Shown piece by piece: positions 11,610-23,422 of a DNA stretch of 64,000 nucleotides. The stretch is taken from assembly GCA_025738555.1 (NCBI GenBank), contig JAOVFP010000001.1, positions 1,550,001 to 1,614,000 of the forward strand, given 5' to 3'. The first letter of the stretch is position 1, and each line of letters opens with the position of its first letter. Both the position numbers and the translations under genes were made by a program. The notes beneath the pieces are model-generated. The model did not search any database, had not been told where the DNA came from, and saw only the letters and a program-made list of their open reading frames with translations. The DNA is from Cyathus striatus. Lineage: Eukaryota > Basidiomycota > Agaricomycetes > Agaricales > Nidulariaceae.

Positions 11610-11707
11610 GGCCGCCTGGCGAAATGGCATCGCGTCTGACTACGATTCTAGCAAACAAATTTGGCATCGAAATCAGGAGATTGCAGGTTCGACCCCTGCG
11701 GTGGTCA
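11610..11707 (+). tRNA. tRNA-Arg(ACG) with 26-nt intron, copy 1
   Basis: The acceptor GGCCGCC pairs with GGTGGTC. The anticodon stem TCTGA pairs with TCAGG around loop CTACGA/A, giving anticodon ACG. The T-arm is TGCAGGTTCGACCCCTGC. The intron occupies 11646-11671, directly 3' of position 37, the normal eukaryotic site. Further copies lie at 25403 (minus) and 36117 (plus) with different intron sequences. Confidence 0.88.
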
Positions 11708-12039
11708 TGTTAGAAGTCAGAAATGACAATATTTATACCCAACGTACTAGGGTCCGGGGATATCTCGATCATTTTTACACCCTGCATATGGTTGTTCAGT
11801 CTACAGATGCTTAGCATAGCTGGAGGCCTGTTGAAATAGATTGAAAATAAGTCACTTGTTAGAAGTTCAATGCGGTTGACTCTTATCGAACAGAAATTCG
11901 AAACAAAAGGGTACAACTTTTAGCTGCGGGTAGTGCACAGTACCAATCAACTGTGATCACGGTATCGATGGGGGATATAAACGGAAGGAAGGTTATCGTG
12001 TACTTGTTCTAAACAATTTACAAACACAGACCGAGATTA

Positions 12040-13097
12040 TTACTTTAAATCAGTTGACCACTTTTCAGCCTTCGCCACATCCTCCTTAAGTGAATCTATC
12101 TTCTTGTGAATCGCTGCTATAGTACGTAAAGTAAGGGGAATATGCAGGGGAGCATCTTCATCGCCAGCTATTTTGTACATTTCTCTGGCCGCTTTATTGG
12201 CATCGCCGAACTCTTCTAGACATGGCCCAGCAAAATAGTCCCGCTTCTGTTGACTGTTACAGTCGCTGGTGTATGAGGGATGCAATGGCATCGTAAGAGG
12301 TCGCTCTACAGAACGCGTAACAAATCCTCCAATTTGTAGAATTATGACCTTGAAGCAACGTTCTTTGCCACACATACACCTAAATAATATATAAAGACTT
12401 ACTTTGATATTCCACGACGGAAGCAATTCCTGAGAGAGCGCTTCACTGAACCCTTCGAGTGCTATGCAAATGTCAGGAAGCCGCTGATGGTTCTAAGTAG
12501 AACGTACCGTATTTGCTATTCAAGTGATAAGCAAACAAGGAAGGCTCGAGAGCGCGTGAAAACAAACCTTGCACAGTAGTATCCAAGGCCTGCTGACGCG
12601 CACGATCCTGCCTGGGAAGATGCTTGGAGCAGGCGACCTCCAGGAGGCTTATTTACATCTCGGAAGAATCGAACGGCCTCTCTCGAAACGTTTGTAGAGC
12701 CCCAAAAGTTAACTTCGAAAATATCTCGAGCTAGATCGAGAGGAGTCCCCTCAATCTCAGCCAAAGTTCCGTATCCTGCGTTATTGTATACAACATCCAC
12801 GCGACCGAATTTTTCTTCCGCTGCAAGGAAGGCAGAGCGAATGTCAACTTCGTTCTTAACGTCCAACTGTATGATTAGTAATTGAGATGATGGATAGAGT
12901 GAAGCCAAGTCAGAGATAGCTTCGGGCTTCCGGAGCGTTGCTACAGCGTTATCGCCCTTTGAGAGCACGTGCTTAAGCACACATAGTCCAAGCCCACTGG
13001 ACGCTCCAGTAACTGTATAAGAGTGTAAGTGTTCAGTTTGAAAGACCATTGATTACGCACTGAACCATACTTCAGGACCACTTTTCTTACCATCCAT
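12040..13097 (-). CDS. SDR-A: classical short-chain dehydrogenase/reductase
   Basis: Model: complement of 13061-13097, 12568-13012, 12508-12515 (8-nt microexon), 12403-12461 and 12040-12348. This gives 858 nt, 285 aa. The Rossmann motif is TGASSGLG (residues 14-21), NNAG is at 89-92, active-site Ser about 145, and Tyr158-x3-Lys162 completes the catalytic site. Lys162 comes from the microexon CAAATACG. A basic pair after strand beta-2 (ATLRKPE) favours NADP(H); this is inference. The start was chosen because MDGKKSGPEVWF aligns with the SDR-B and SDR-C starts. It lies upstream of QOX1 on the same strand. The substrate is unknown. Confidence 0.9.
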
Positions 13098-13398
13098 TTG
13101 GGGCAGAAACTCAAGATGATAGATGTAAGAGAATGGAAGTTCTCTTCACATGGTACAGTATATATCGTTCTATTTTTATAAATAGATCCCACCGAAGTAG
13201 GCAATTGCACCCATAAAATGTCGAAAAATGTCGGTAACATTGGCAGGTTGATTTAATTCACACCGACATTCACACGTCGGATATTTATACCTTCATCTTA
13301 TCGTGGTGACGAAGTGAGAACGGGTGTGTGCGACGTGCGTGCAGCATTGCCAATCTCACAGTGTATGACATATAGTATGGTATGTCTCCAAAATGTAT

Positions 13399-13482
13399 GG
13401 CTACCTGGCGCAATGGTAGCGCGTTTGGCTTCGATGGCTTAACGGTACCAAAAGGTTGCAGGTTCGAGTCCTGCGGTGGTCA
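13399..13482 (+). tRNA. tRNA-Arg(TCG) with 12-nt intron, copy 1
   Basis: The acceptor GGCTACC pairs with GGTGGTC. The anticodon stem TTTGG pairs with CCAAA around loop CTTCGA/A, giving anticodon TCG. The intron TGGCTTAACGGT is at 13435-13446. The T-arm is TGCAGGTTCGAGTCCTGC. An identical gene is on the minus strand at 25587-25670. Confidence 0.9.
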
Positions 13483-13700
13483 TATCATTGTTTTCAGCTG
13501 TTTTTTTTTTTTTGTAATAACAGAAGAATCTACAGCTTCACCGTGTTCTCTTCACCGCGGGAAATTGCTTCTAAAAGCGCGAAGATACAAAGAAGATATG
13601 AAGAAAATATTTTAAAATCGATAATATTAAGAAATCATATCTTCTCAATATCATCAAAGGAAATAGAAGCAAGTTCCCGCGGTGCTTGCTTAAAATTAAT

Positions 13701-13805
13701 GGCCGCCTGTTGAAATGGCATCGCGTCTGACTAGGATGTAAGTTATCCGCTAATACGCAAGACATCGATATCAAGAGATTGCAGGTTCGACCCCTGCGTT
13801 AATCA
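13701..13805 (+). pseudogene. Degenerate tRNA-Arg copy
   Basis: It starts GGCCGCCTGTTGAAATGGCA like the ACG tRNA-Arg genes and keeps the T-arm TGCAGGTTCGACCCCTGC. The anticodon loop reads CTAGGA rather than CTACGA. The 3' acceptor half is GTTAATC rather than GGTGGTC, so the acceptor stem cannot form. I call it a tRNA pseudogene. Confidence 0.75.
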
Positions 13806-15881
13806 ATTGTCGGAATCAATCTGTTTTTTATACCCTTGCCGCAGGTATGGGTGAACAAGTCATCTATACAGCTTAGCATCACTAGCAGCATGTTAGTCGT
13901 ATAATTTTTTGAGGGTAGACGAGTGTAGAAAGGAAGTGACCTCATTCTACTTATCTCCGTCATCTGCACACGTTCACGATATAACTTTTATTCTGGGTCC
14001 AATTTCATGAATCTACAGCAGGCACCAACCGGTAAACAAACGCATTGGTCCGTAGAGATAGATTCCAAGAGATTCTTTGTCCTCGCTTCGTTCAGCGTTC
14101 AGCGGTTCAGGGCAGCCATAGAAGCCCTTTGGAGAAGGGGAATTTGATGAGTACGCGATGACGATCGTGAAAAGTTCGGTGATCTCTTGTGATCTCGCAA
14201 AGGGAACCGACTTCGAACCGTCGACTATATGCCGACGTTATGCCGGTCTTTGTCTTTTACTTCCGCGTACATTAACTGAGATAATAATCTAACAAATTCA
14301 GGGGGAGAGATTGGTAATTTGTACGAGAGTAGGGATATGAAGAAATATTATACGTCGAGTTGAGGTTGGGAGGGTTTGTGAATGCACAGTGTGTGCAACT
14401 CAATTAGAAGGTCAGGTAGCCTCGTGTTGTGGTTACTCCAACAAAGAGGGCACAAAAAATCGGTAGAAATCGTGACGATATCCAGTGAGCTTGTGGGTGC
14501 AGCCTGAAACCAGAACGAGGCGAGGGGGGGAGAAATCCTCATGTGTAGGAGGCCAAGATAGGACAAAGGAAGGACAATGGTGCGGCCACGGACTCCAGCC
14601 ACTGAGCCGAGAGCTCGCTGAAAGTCCGTAACTCTAGTGACGAATAGATCGAAAACGGTGACAATTTGATGATAAGTCAGACCAGAAAATAATGTTGTAG
14701 TTTATCTCCTTAACGACTAGTCGCACTTCTGCTGACATGGCAGGTGGAGAGGTAAAATTTCGTGTGTACGACGAAAACGAGCATCCCTCTGGTGACTGTC
14801 TACCGAAAAGAATGCGCAAAAAATATGTCATTATCTTGGTCGCTGCATATGGCTCGAGGCATATTGACAATGATAACAGTTACACAATGGGCCGCTCGCT
14901 CGTGCTACGTGACCGGACGTAGGAAATATGATAGACGAGAAATCAGTGGCCAGCAACTCGGGTAATATTATCCATATTTCCAACAAAGCAAGGTCAATTT
15001 GAAATATCATCAGCTTAAGGTCCGTAGCTTACGAGGGGCGCTGAAATGACACGATTTCGACGCAGATGGAGAGGGGGGAGTGGAAGAACAAAGCTGCGCC
15101 ACCAAGTCGCAAACCGCCGAGCCCACGCTGAGACGTAGAATTATAGTCATCAACTTATAACAGGGGCCCGCAAGCTTGATGATAACTAGTACATTCTGCG
15201 TCAGATCGAGTGTCCCATATGCGTTTGACGTCGCAGATAGATCGAAGGGGTAGTCCTCATGTAGGATCAAGTGGGTGACACAGACAAAGGAGTATCGAGC
15301 GTCTGAGCGTTAAGACACGGCGGAGGAAACTAGTGACCTCATATATCCGTAGAGGGAAGTCATTAGTCCTCCGCAGTTCCGCGTGTCGTTTGGGTCGCAG
15401 ATAGAGTGATAAGAACGCCCTCGTGTAGCATCAGGAGGACGCAAAAAGGCGCTTTACAGTCTAGCGCCAATGTAAAGCTTATTTAGAAGTGGCATAAGGG
15501 AATACGGAACGATTTTCCGTAAATTAAATGTACAAATGGTTCCGTGCTCTCATAGCGTATTTTTCATACTTTTATTGTAATAACCGAGGAACCTCGTAGC
15601 AGTACATACTGTACATACTTATATGACAAATTCACCACGTATGCTTCGTCAGCATCTCACTTGGTTGACGTCGCACATAGATCGTGGGGGCCTATAGGTT
15701 CAAACGGACATGAATATCCTCGAAGTTCCGTAGTCCCATACGTATCGGAGAATTTTTAAGCACGTCTCCACTGCCTGGGAAGCTGCTGAGACTCGAGGTT
15801 ATTGAGCGGTAATTTGAACGTAATAGGCGCTAAATTGTGCCACTACCAGATGATCATGAGAGACGGGGATAGCATTGGAAT
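13806..15881. repeat. Gene-free, diverged dispersed repeats
   Basis: No gene is supported. Short related segments recur, such as GTCGCAGATAGATCG near 15229, GTCGCAGATAGAG near 15390 and GTCGCACATAGATCG near 15669, each near a CTCATGTAG- or CTCGTGTAG-like block. The block at about 15780-15881 (AGCTGCTGAGACTCGAG...GATCATGAGAG) recurs at about 19199-19275. So this is one unit of a tandem family interrupted by the element at 15882. Confidence 0.5.
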
Positions 15882-18800
15882 GGGCTGCTAACTTTTCGAG
15901 TTCCTGTCGAGTTTTTCGAGTTACAGTCGAGTCTCACCTAAGTTATAGTCGAGTTCCATTTTTGAGCTCGCTTAACTTTTTCGAGTCAAAGTTAAGTTAC
16001 CTTGAGTGGCTTTTTCATATTTCGAGTGGACTTACGTTCCTCACTTTTTTTTTTTTGGAAAAGTCGAGTTCCCTCGAGTTAACTTAAGTTCACCACTTAT
16101 TATTTTTTTGAGTGAAAGTCAAGTTCCTTTGAGTCAAGTTAAGTTACTCACTTGTATTTTTTGAGTGAAAGTCAAGTTCCCTTAAGTCAAGTAGAGGGGA
16201 TGCTAAAATTTCGAGTTCCTGTTAATTTTTTCGAGTTAAAGTTAAGTTTTTTTTCATGAAAGTTGAGTTCCCTCGAGTTATATTAAGTTCCAATCAGGCG
16301 AAAGTCGAGTTCCCTCAAGTTATATTAAGTTCCAATCAGGTGCAATTCGAGTTCCGAATATTCTAATTTCAAAAGTTCAAGTGTACAGTAAGTGTACACT
16401 AATTGTTCCCATACCCCCGCCCGATGTTTTCTACAGCTCTGCTCAACAATTCCCACGCACTCTGCCCGCCTTTATTTACACACCTTTGCACGTGTGTTGT
16501 ACTATTCATCACTTACAAAGTTACATCAACACAAATATTCATCACTGCGATGTCAACATGCGAACACATCGTGGGACTGTTGATGGGCACTCTTCCTAGT
16601 CATCATCTTTAACAGTGAGCAAGTCTTTTCTTAAATTGTTAGCTCAGTTCTTGCTCTTTTTCTTTCAGTCTTTTTGCATCACTTAATGTAAGTTGTTATA
16701 CACATAGTAGACCATATTATATTAAGTAATAATGTAAATAAACTTATAAAAAATGCGAGCCACATTTTTATGTAATCCTTTATAATAATATGTTCCATGC
16801 TTTGTACAGTAGGTTATGTGATTTGTTGGAAAAGTGTATTAATTGTGTGGGAAAGTAAGAGCGGAGGCATGGGAAACTATGAGCAGGAGGGCGGGAGATA
16901 ATGAACAGAGGTCGGAATGATAAGCGAAAGCGTGGGAAAATTTGAGCGGGGATGCGGACAGCAGTGAACAATAGAAGCGGAGGTGTGGGAAGTAGAAGCA
17001 GAAAGTAATGAGCACCAGAAGTGAAAAGCGGAGGCGTGGGAAAATATGAGCGGGAGGGCGGGAAAGTGAAAGGAGGTCGGAATGATCAGCAAAAGCGTGG
17101 GAAATGTTGAGGGGGGATGCAGATAGCAGTGAACAGCAGAAGCGGAGGCGTGAGAAATAGAAGTGGACAGCAGTGAGCATCAGAAGTGAAAAGCGGAGGC
17201 GTGGGAACTTATGAGCGGGAGGGCGGGAAAGTGAAAGGAGGTCGGAATGATCAGCAAAAGCGTGGGAAATGTTGAGGGGGGATGCAGATAGCAGTGAACA
17301 GCAGAAGCGGAGGCGTGAGAAATAGAAGTGGACAGCAGTGAGCATCAGAAGTGAAAAGCGGAGGCGTGGGAAAATATGAGCGGGAGGGCGGGAAAGTGAA
17401 AGGAGGTCGGAATGATCAGCAAAAGCGTGGGAAATGTTGAGGGGGGATGCAGATAGCAGTGAACAGCAGAAGCGGAGGCGTGAGAAATAGAAGTGGACAG
17501 CAGTGAGCATCAGAAGTGAAAAGCGGAGGCGTGGGAACTTATGAGCGGGAGGGCGGGAATGATGAAATGTGCGGAAAAGTGTGAGCAGATTAGAGGAGAA
17601 GCGAAGGCGTGGGAAATCATGAGTGGGAGGGCGAGATAGTATGAGTAGAGATCAGAATGATCGCGGAAGCGTGGGAAATTATGAGCGGAGGTGCGGCGAC
17701 AATGAGCAGAGCGTGGTAATCAGTGAGCATGAAAGTATATAGGCGCGATATGTTAAGCGGAAGCGTGGGAAATTATGAGCGGAGGTGCGGGCAACAATGA
17801 GAATGTACAATTAATAGGAAATGAATAAACATTAAATTATAAGCGTGGGAAACAGCGAGCGGGGGGGCGGGAAACAACACAAACTACTGTATAATTATTG
17901 TAAGGTATTCATTATACAACTTGCTTATTTTTCGAGTAAAAGTTAAGTTCCCTTGAGTAAAGTTAAGTTTCTCACTTATTTTTTTGAGTGAAAGTTAAGT
18001 TCCATCGAGTCGAGTTGAGTTCCTCGCTTATTTTTTTTCGAGTAAAAGTTAAGTTCCATCGAGTTCCTCGCTTAAGCTAAATTCGAGTGTCAGTCGAGTT
18101 ACCATCGAGTTACCTTCGAGTGGTAAATGACAACTCAACTCCACTCGAATTTGAGTCGAGTTCCATTCGAGTTCCAGTTGAGTTCCAGTTAAGTTCCTAC
18201 TTTAAGTTCCTCAAATTCCATTACAAAAAACCCATACTTTATTATCATGCTCATTGTTGTCGTGATCCCTTAGCTCGTTGTTTCCCACGCCCACCCCTGC
18301 CGCCAAGGATGTGTAAAAATAGCGCCATCACATCAGCCATCAAATTCCCGATAACTCCACTTGCTTCTGATGCATTGATGGTGATCGCGTCGCACTTCCA
18401 TCATCATGCTCAACAATGAGCACGTATTTTGTGTATTCTTCTCTCTGTTTTTGGATTCTTCCTGTGATTTATTTTTTACAATATGAAGTTAGTTATTTTG
18501 TATGTAATATAACATCTTGGTTGCATTAACATGGTGTACTGTACTTACAGAAAATATAACATGAATAATAATAATTTCAGCTTTTCATACTATTTCATGG
18601 GTAATTTAGCTGTATTGTCGATGTATTTAATATACATTTGTATTCACAAAAAAATTGGGAGGAATAGCCCATGAACTCGACTAGAAATGAAAAAAATGGG
18701 TGCTCATTGTTTATGACGATGACGAGGCACATGAATGCAATCAAACGCGCCGCGGAAAACAACGTGCGGCACTCATTGATTAATTTGATGGAGGCAGAGG

Positions 18801-19015
18801 CATCAGATCAAATTAATGATCGACATTCAGGGGCGTGGGAAATAATGAGCGCGGAGGCGAACATTAATCTAGCAATCCATAGCAGTATTGGAATCTCTGT
18901 CATATACCATACAATTTATATTTTTCGAGTTACAGGTAAGTTCCAAAGTCGAGTTCCAGTCGAGTTCCAGCCGAGTTCCATTCGAGTTACCGGGAACTCG
19001 AAAAGTTGACGGCCC
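15882..19015. mobile_element. 3.1-kb non-autonomous TIR element
   Basis: The left end GGGCTGCTAACTTTTCGAGT and the reverse complement of the right end GGGCCGTCAACTTTTCGAGT form imperfect terminal inverted repeats. The 9-bp duplication CATTGGAAT flanks them at 15873-15881 and 19016-19024. A related uninterrupted host repeat with GATTGGGATTACAT lies at about 19324-19337. Inside are CGAGTT-rich end blocks (15895-16375, 17925-18205, 18925-19000) and a central minisatellite. No transposase is visible. A 9-bp duplication fits MULE-like elements but does not prove the superfamily. Confidence 0.72.
16860..17880. repeat. Minisatellite with 165-bp higher-order unit
   Basis: Variants of AGCGGAGGCGTGGGAAAAT and related blocks repeat throughout. 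From about 17021 a 165-bp unit is repeated almost identically (starts at 17021, 17186, 17351 and 17516). Since 165 is divisible by three, a long minus-strand frame stays open here, but it is a repeat artefact. The array lies at the centre of the 3.1-kb TIR element. Confidence 0.85.
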
Positions 19016-19024
19016 CATTGGAAT

Positions 19025-19985
19025 GTATTATATTTCGATCGATAAAACTCACCTAAAGTTGGTACTAAAATGCAAGTTACGAGTCCAAGTTGCGCGAAGC
19101 CTTTAACACTTAGTAGCTTAAGCGATAATGTCTGGATAAACTCTAGGCGTGCCACCAACGAGCCATATGATCAAGCCTACACTAAAGACAGATTTGGAAG
19201 CTGTTGAGACTTGAGCTGTCGTTGAACGGTAATTCGAACTTGATAGACGCTTGGTTGTGCCACGATCATGAGAGTATATATAGAGGGAGAGAAATAGATA
19301 GATGAACATGCGTAGCAGAGGAGGGGATTGGGATTACATTTTTCAAAGGATAAAGCTCACATGAATCCTGTACTAAAAATAAAAGACTCTTGAAGGCGTA
19401 TGAAGTTTTCCTTAGGAACTCAAGCGGTATGTCTGGATAGACGCTAAGACGTGCCACCAAAGATCCAGATGATCAAGCCTACAACAGAGTTTAAGAATGC
19501 ATATAAATATACGTTGGCAACACAGCAATAGAGCTGCTTTCGCCGATGGGGTTAGTTGAAGTATAGAGTCAAAGGTGAATGGTTGAGTCAAGGTGGCATA
19601 CTCTTAAGCTCTGTGTGGGTGAGGATGTAACACCACCAACGAAAGTTCAAGGTTGAACTGATCAACAAGAAATCCATGCTCTATGTTCTGTTAGTCACTG
19701 TCTCTCGCGCTAATTCGGAAGTGAAAATGATCATGTAGTAAACCTAACTCGAAGGTGGCTCTTGCACGTAAAATCCATATCGAAAGCTATACTTGGTACA
19801 TCTCTTTTGAAACTTGCGTAAGCTGCTGGATTCATGTCTCCCGAGTCAGATTTCCAAAGTAGACAATATGTCTATAGAAGTACGAGCAGATGAACAAACT
19901 TCATTATATAAAAATATCGGTGCCGTCGGCAACTCCTTATATAATCCCGACACAAAGAGAAGAGCGATAACCCTGACTCGGATAC
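19025..19985. repeat. Host tandem repeat units flanking the TIR element
   Basis: Blocks such as GTCTGGATAAACTCTAGGCG (about 19129) and GTCTGGATAGACGCTAAGAC (about 19430) recur, each followed by GTGCCACCAA and ATGATCAAGCCTAC. No gene is supported. Confidence 0.5.
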
Positions 19986-21750
19986 AAGATGCACTTATAC
20001 GTATAGTCAATGTGTGGGTGTGTATGGTATGCTTTTAAAGTGGTATGACCTCATTCTGATGCAGATCGTAACTTGCAAGTACACAAACACATAGTCGTAC
20101 CAGATTTTATTATTTAAAAATATCTTCTTGAAGAACATGCTACATACTGGTGTCATTAGTAAATTACGCGTCGAAAAATATAGGTATAGATACGTCCGAG
20201 TAGACCCCGACACACGCGGCACGAAGAAATGAAGTGACTGAGACTCGGGGAGTCGGATGCAAGACGTTCATACGTGTAGTCTATGTGTGGGTGGTATGCT
20301 TTTGAGATGGTATGATCTCGTTCTGGTGCAGATAGCAACTTGCCTCGTGCCAGACTTGACTCGGAACGGAGTTCTTTATTTAAAAATATCCGTCAGTAAT
20401 TATGTAGAAAAAATGTAGTTATAGAACCTGTACTGTTGTTGGTTCTAATAAATGCAATCAGGAGCGACAACCGTGACTCAAGAGTTCGCTGCATGACGCG
20501 CTCATACGTGTAGTCAATGTGTGGGTGTGGATGGTATGCTTTTTAAGGTGATTTAATCTCATTCTAGTGCAGATACAGTATTAGCAACTTGCCAATATAC
20601 GAACACATAGTCGTACAAGATTTCATTATTTAAAAATATCTTCTTGAAGAACATGCCGCTGGTGTCGTTAGTAATTACGCGTCAAAAAATATAGATACAA
20701 GATAAAGCCGAATTCATCCCCGACACACGCGGCACGAAGAAAGTAAGCGGCTGAGACTCGGGAGTCAGATGTAAGACGTTCATACGTGTAGTCTATGTGT
20801 GGGCGTGAGTGGTGTGTTTTTGAGGTTATATGGTCCTCGGAACTCGTTATCTATAAATATCTATTCCCATGACAGTGTCGTTAGTAATTATGCATAAATG
20901 TAGTTATAGAAACTGCGCTGATTCTGATTCTAAGTAATCCCGACACGTGTGATACTAAGGAAGAAGCAGGACGTGTTCATATGTGTGGTCAATGTGTGGG
21001 TATGGGTGGTATGCTTTTGAGATGGTCTGATCTTGTTCTGGTGCAGATAGCAACTTGCCTCGTACCAGACTTGACTCGGAACAGAGTTCCTTGTTTAAAT
21101 ACCAACCCCCTTGAAGAACGTACAAGCAGTGTCGTTAGTAATTATGCAGAGAAAAATATAGACACTAGCGCCAGTTCCAGTATCCCCGACACATGCGACA
21201 CGAAGAAAGGAAGTGAATGAGACTCGGGAGTCGGATGCAAGACGTTCATACGTGTAGTCAATGTGTGGATGTGGGTGGTATGCTTTTGAGGTGGTATGAT
21301 CTCGTTCTGGTGCAGATACTAACTTGCCTCGTACCAGACTTGACTTGGAACGGAGCTCTTTATTTAAAATATCCGTCACTAATTACGCAGAGAAAAGTTC
21401 TAAGAAATGCCATCATGACACAAGTGATACGTATAAAGGAGCGATAACCGTGACTCAAGAGTCGGTTGCATGACGCGCTCATACGTGTAGTCAATGTGTG
21501 CGTGTGTGGTTTAATCTCATTCTGGTGCATATACAGTAGCAACTTGCCAATACACGAACACATAGTCATACCAGACTCGAACAGACTTTATTACTTTAAA
21601 ATATCTATTCGGTGTTGGTAATTACGCAGAAAAATAGATATATAACCATTTCCGGTTCCAAACATCCCGACACATGCGACAAGCAAGATACAAGATACGT
21701 TCATACGTGTAGTCAATGTGTGGGTGTTAGATGTTTCGTTTCTATCGATA
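19986..21750. repeat. Satellite-like array, about eight ~200-280-bp units
   Basis: Units are anchored by CATACGTGTAGTCAATGTGT or close variants near 19996, 20267, 20503, 20779, 20976, 21247, 21480 and 21702. Each usually holds a GTATGCTTTTGAGGTGGTATG-like block (split as GTATGCTTTT and GGTATGATCTCGTTCTGGTG), a TTTATTTAAAAATATC block, CCCGACACA and GACTCGGGAGTC. Two alternating unit types suggest a higher-order structure. No coding potential is seen. Confidence 0.75.
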
Positions 21751-23422
21751 TAGTAGAAATGGTCTAATGGGTGAGGGTGGTAACATTTGGCGTTGATAGA
21801 CGCTTCCAAAGTAGTAGCTACTTGAATAGATCAGTGTTTGACATATGTAAGTATTCATTTGATAACGATACCTGTTCAACAGAATTCCAAAGAGGCCTGT
21901 AAGAATATGCGTTTCAGTCAGAATCTGCTACCTACCGATCAGAATGCATCATCGTCGATATGTTCAACAGAATTAATATATCTGTAAAAATAGGAATCAG
22001 ATACGTTAATCAGAAGAGTAATATAAGCCAGTCGTTGTCAAGGTGTGATTGAAATGCAGTGTAACACAGGAATCCACTTGGATACGATATGTGGAACGAT
22101 GTCTTTCGAAAGTTTAGTGGTGTATTTTTAGAAACGTTTAATTGGTTGAATTGATCTTATAAAAGGATGATATGATATGATGAATGGATGTACATATATC
22201 CACTATCCACTGTCCATCACATCCAATGCAGTGCAGTATACTACGGAACCGACTCGGAAATGTCATGACATGCCACGCTATACTATTACCGCTCGACGGA
22301 TGGTATCCTGCGGAACCGATCCGGAGGTGGATATACCTTTGACGCTACGCCTTGATATGTTTTAGACGCTGGTAATATATCTATGTATAGATAAAAGCCG
22401 TATCAGATCAAGTGCAGTCAATAGACGCCTGCTGAACAGCATTCAACAATAAAAAGACCATCCTACACATGTAGACTGATCCACATAGATGGGTACCATA
22501 ACACCTCTTTATCCCTCTACGAGGCAAGAGTAAAAGCTAAAGTAGCATATGATCAAGGGTGATAACAATCGACGCAGCCACATCTTTTGTCTTGCAAGGT
22601 GAAAGCGGTATATTGCATACCTACTACTCGCTTTAGATAGTGATAGACAAAGCAATAAATCACACCGATACGCCAGGGGCAGTCAAAAGAAAGGAAGGGA
22701 AGGGAAGCTCCGAGCGGAGCCAAGCCACGGCAAGGAAAGAAAGAAAGAAAAAGAAGGCGCCGGCATCTATCTCCATCTCATACCCACAGCTACGCAGTGA
22801 CGATCGTAAAAGTAAAAAATGTGATCTGGCAAAGGGAGCAAAGGGACGCAACCGACGGTTGAATTCGACGGGTTCACGTGGACGAGAACGCAGAGGTGAA
22901 CAAAGCGTGCATACTTGCATAGGTACCGAGTCGAGGTCTCAGTACCGTTCTCGTACTCGTACTCAGGTCGAGGAAAGTATGCATTGAACATACCATACAC
23001 GTCCCATATACACAAGTATAGACACAAAAAAAACCCCACCTCCAGGCTTCTTCGCAATTGTCAATCCAAAAAAGGAAACTGAGTTATGATTGGCTGTTTT
23101 TGTGTTTACCCAACTGATGACGAAACCTTTTTCAGCACTGGGTTGACTCGAACTATTGTTCACATCCCACTACGTCCCACGGCACGCACAACAAAAAGGT
23201 TTTGAACAAAAGGCGATTATGAAAGGACTCACGGGAGACAAAAGAGATATGAGTATGGGATCGGACCGATGAGATGAGTGCTTTTTTGTCTTTTGAATCT
23301 GAATCTGATGAATCGGGCTTTTGGATCGGAGAGGACAAAAAGACATATGTGAGGCTGGGTGTATATAACTTAGCTCTTTGCTTGGTCCTTCTGCACCCGC
23401 CTCCGCCTCGTATACAGTAACA
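21751..23422. other. Intergenic DNA upstream of the MYND gene
   Basis: No gene is supported. A 115-codon frame at 22640-22987 is rich in Lys, Arg and Ser and lacks a domain. The final 400 bases are the presumed promoter of the MYND gene, with TATATAAC at about 23361. Confidence 0.4.

Noticed and set aside
16839..17510. 223-codon minus-strand frame with a 55-residue peptide repeat
   Set aside because: It exists only because the 165-bp tandem unit is a multiple of three; there is no start context, domain or neighbour support.
15882..21750. CRISPR-like reading of the repeat arrays
   Set aside because: This is a eukaryotic intron-bearing genome, units are diverged tandem repeats without unique spacers, and no cas genes are present.
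22640..22987. Lys/Arg-rich 115-codon frame
   Set aside because: No domain, no splice partners, and the opposite strand is equally open; composition artefact.
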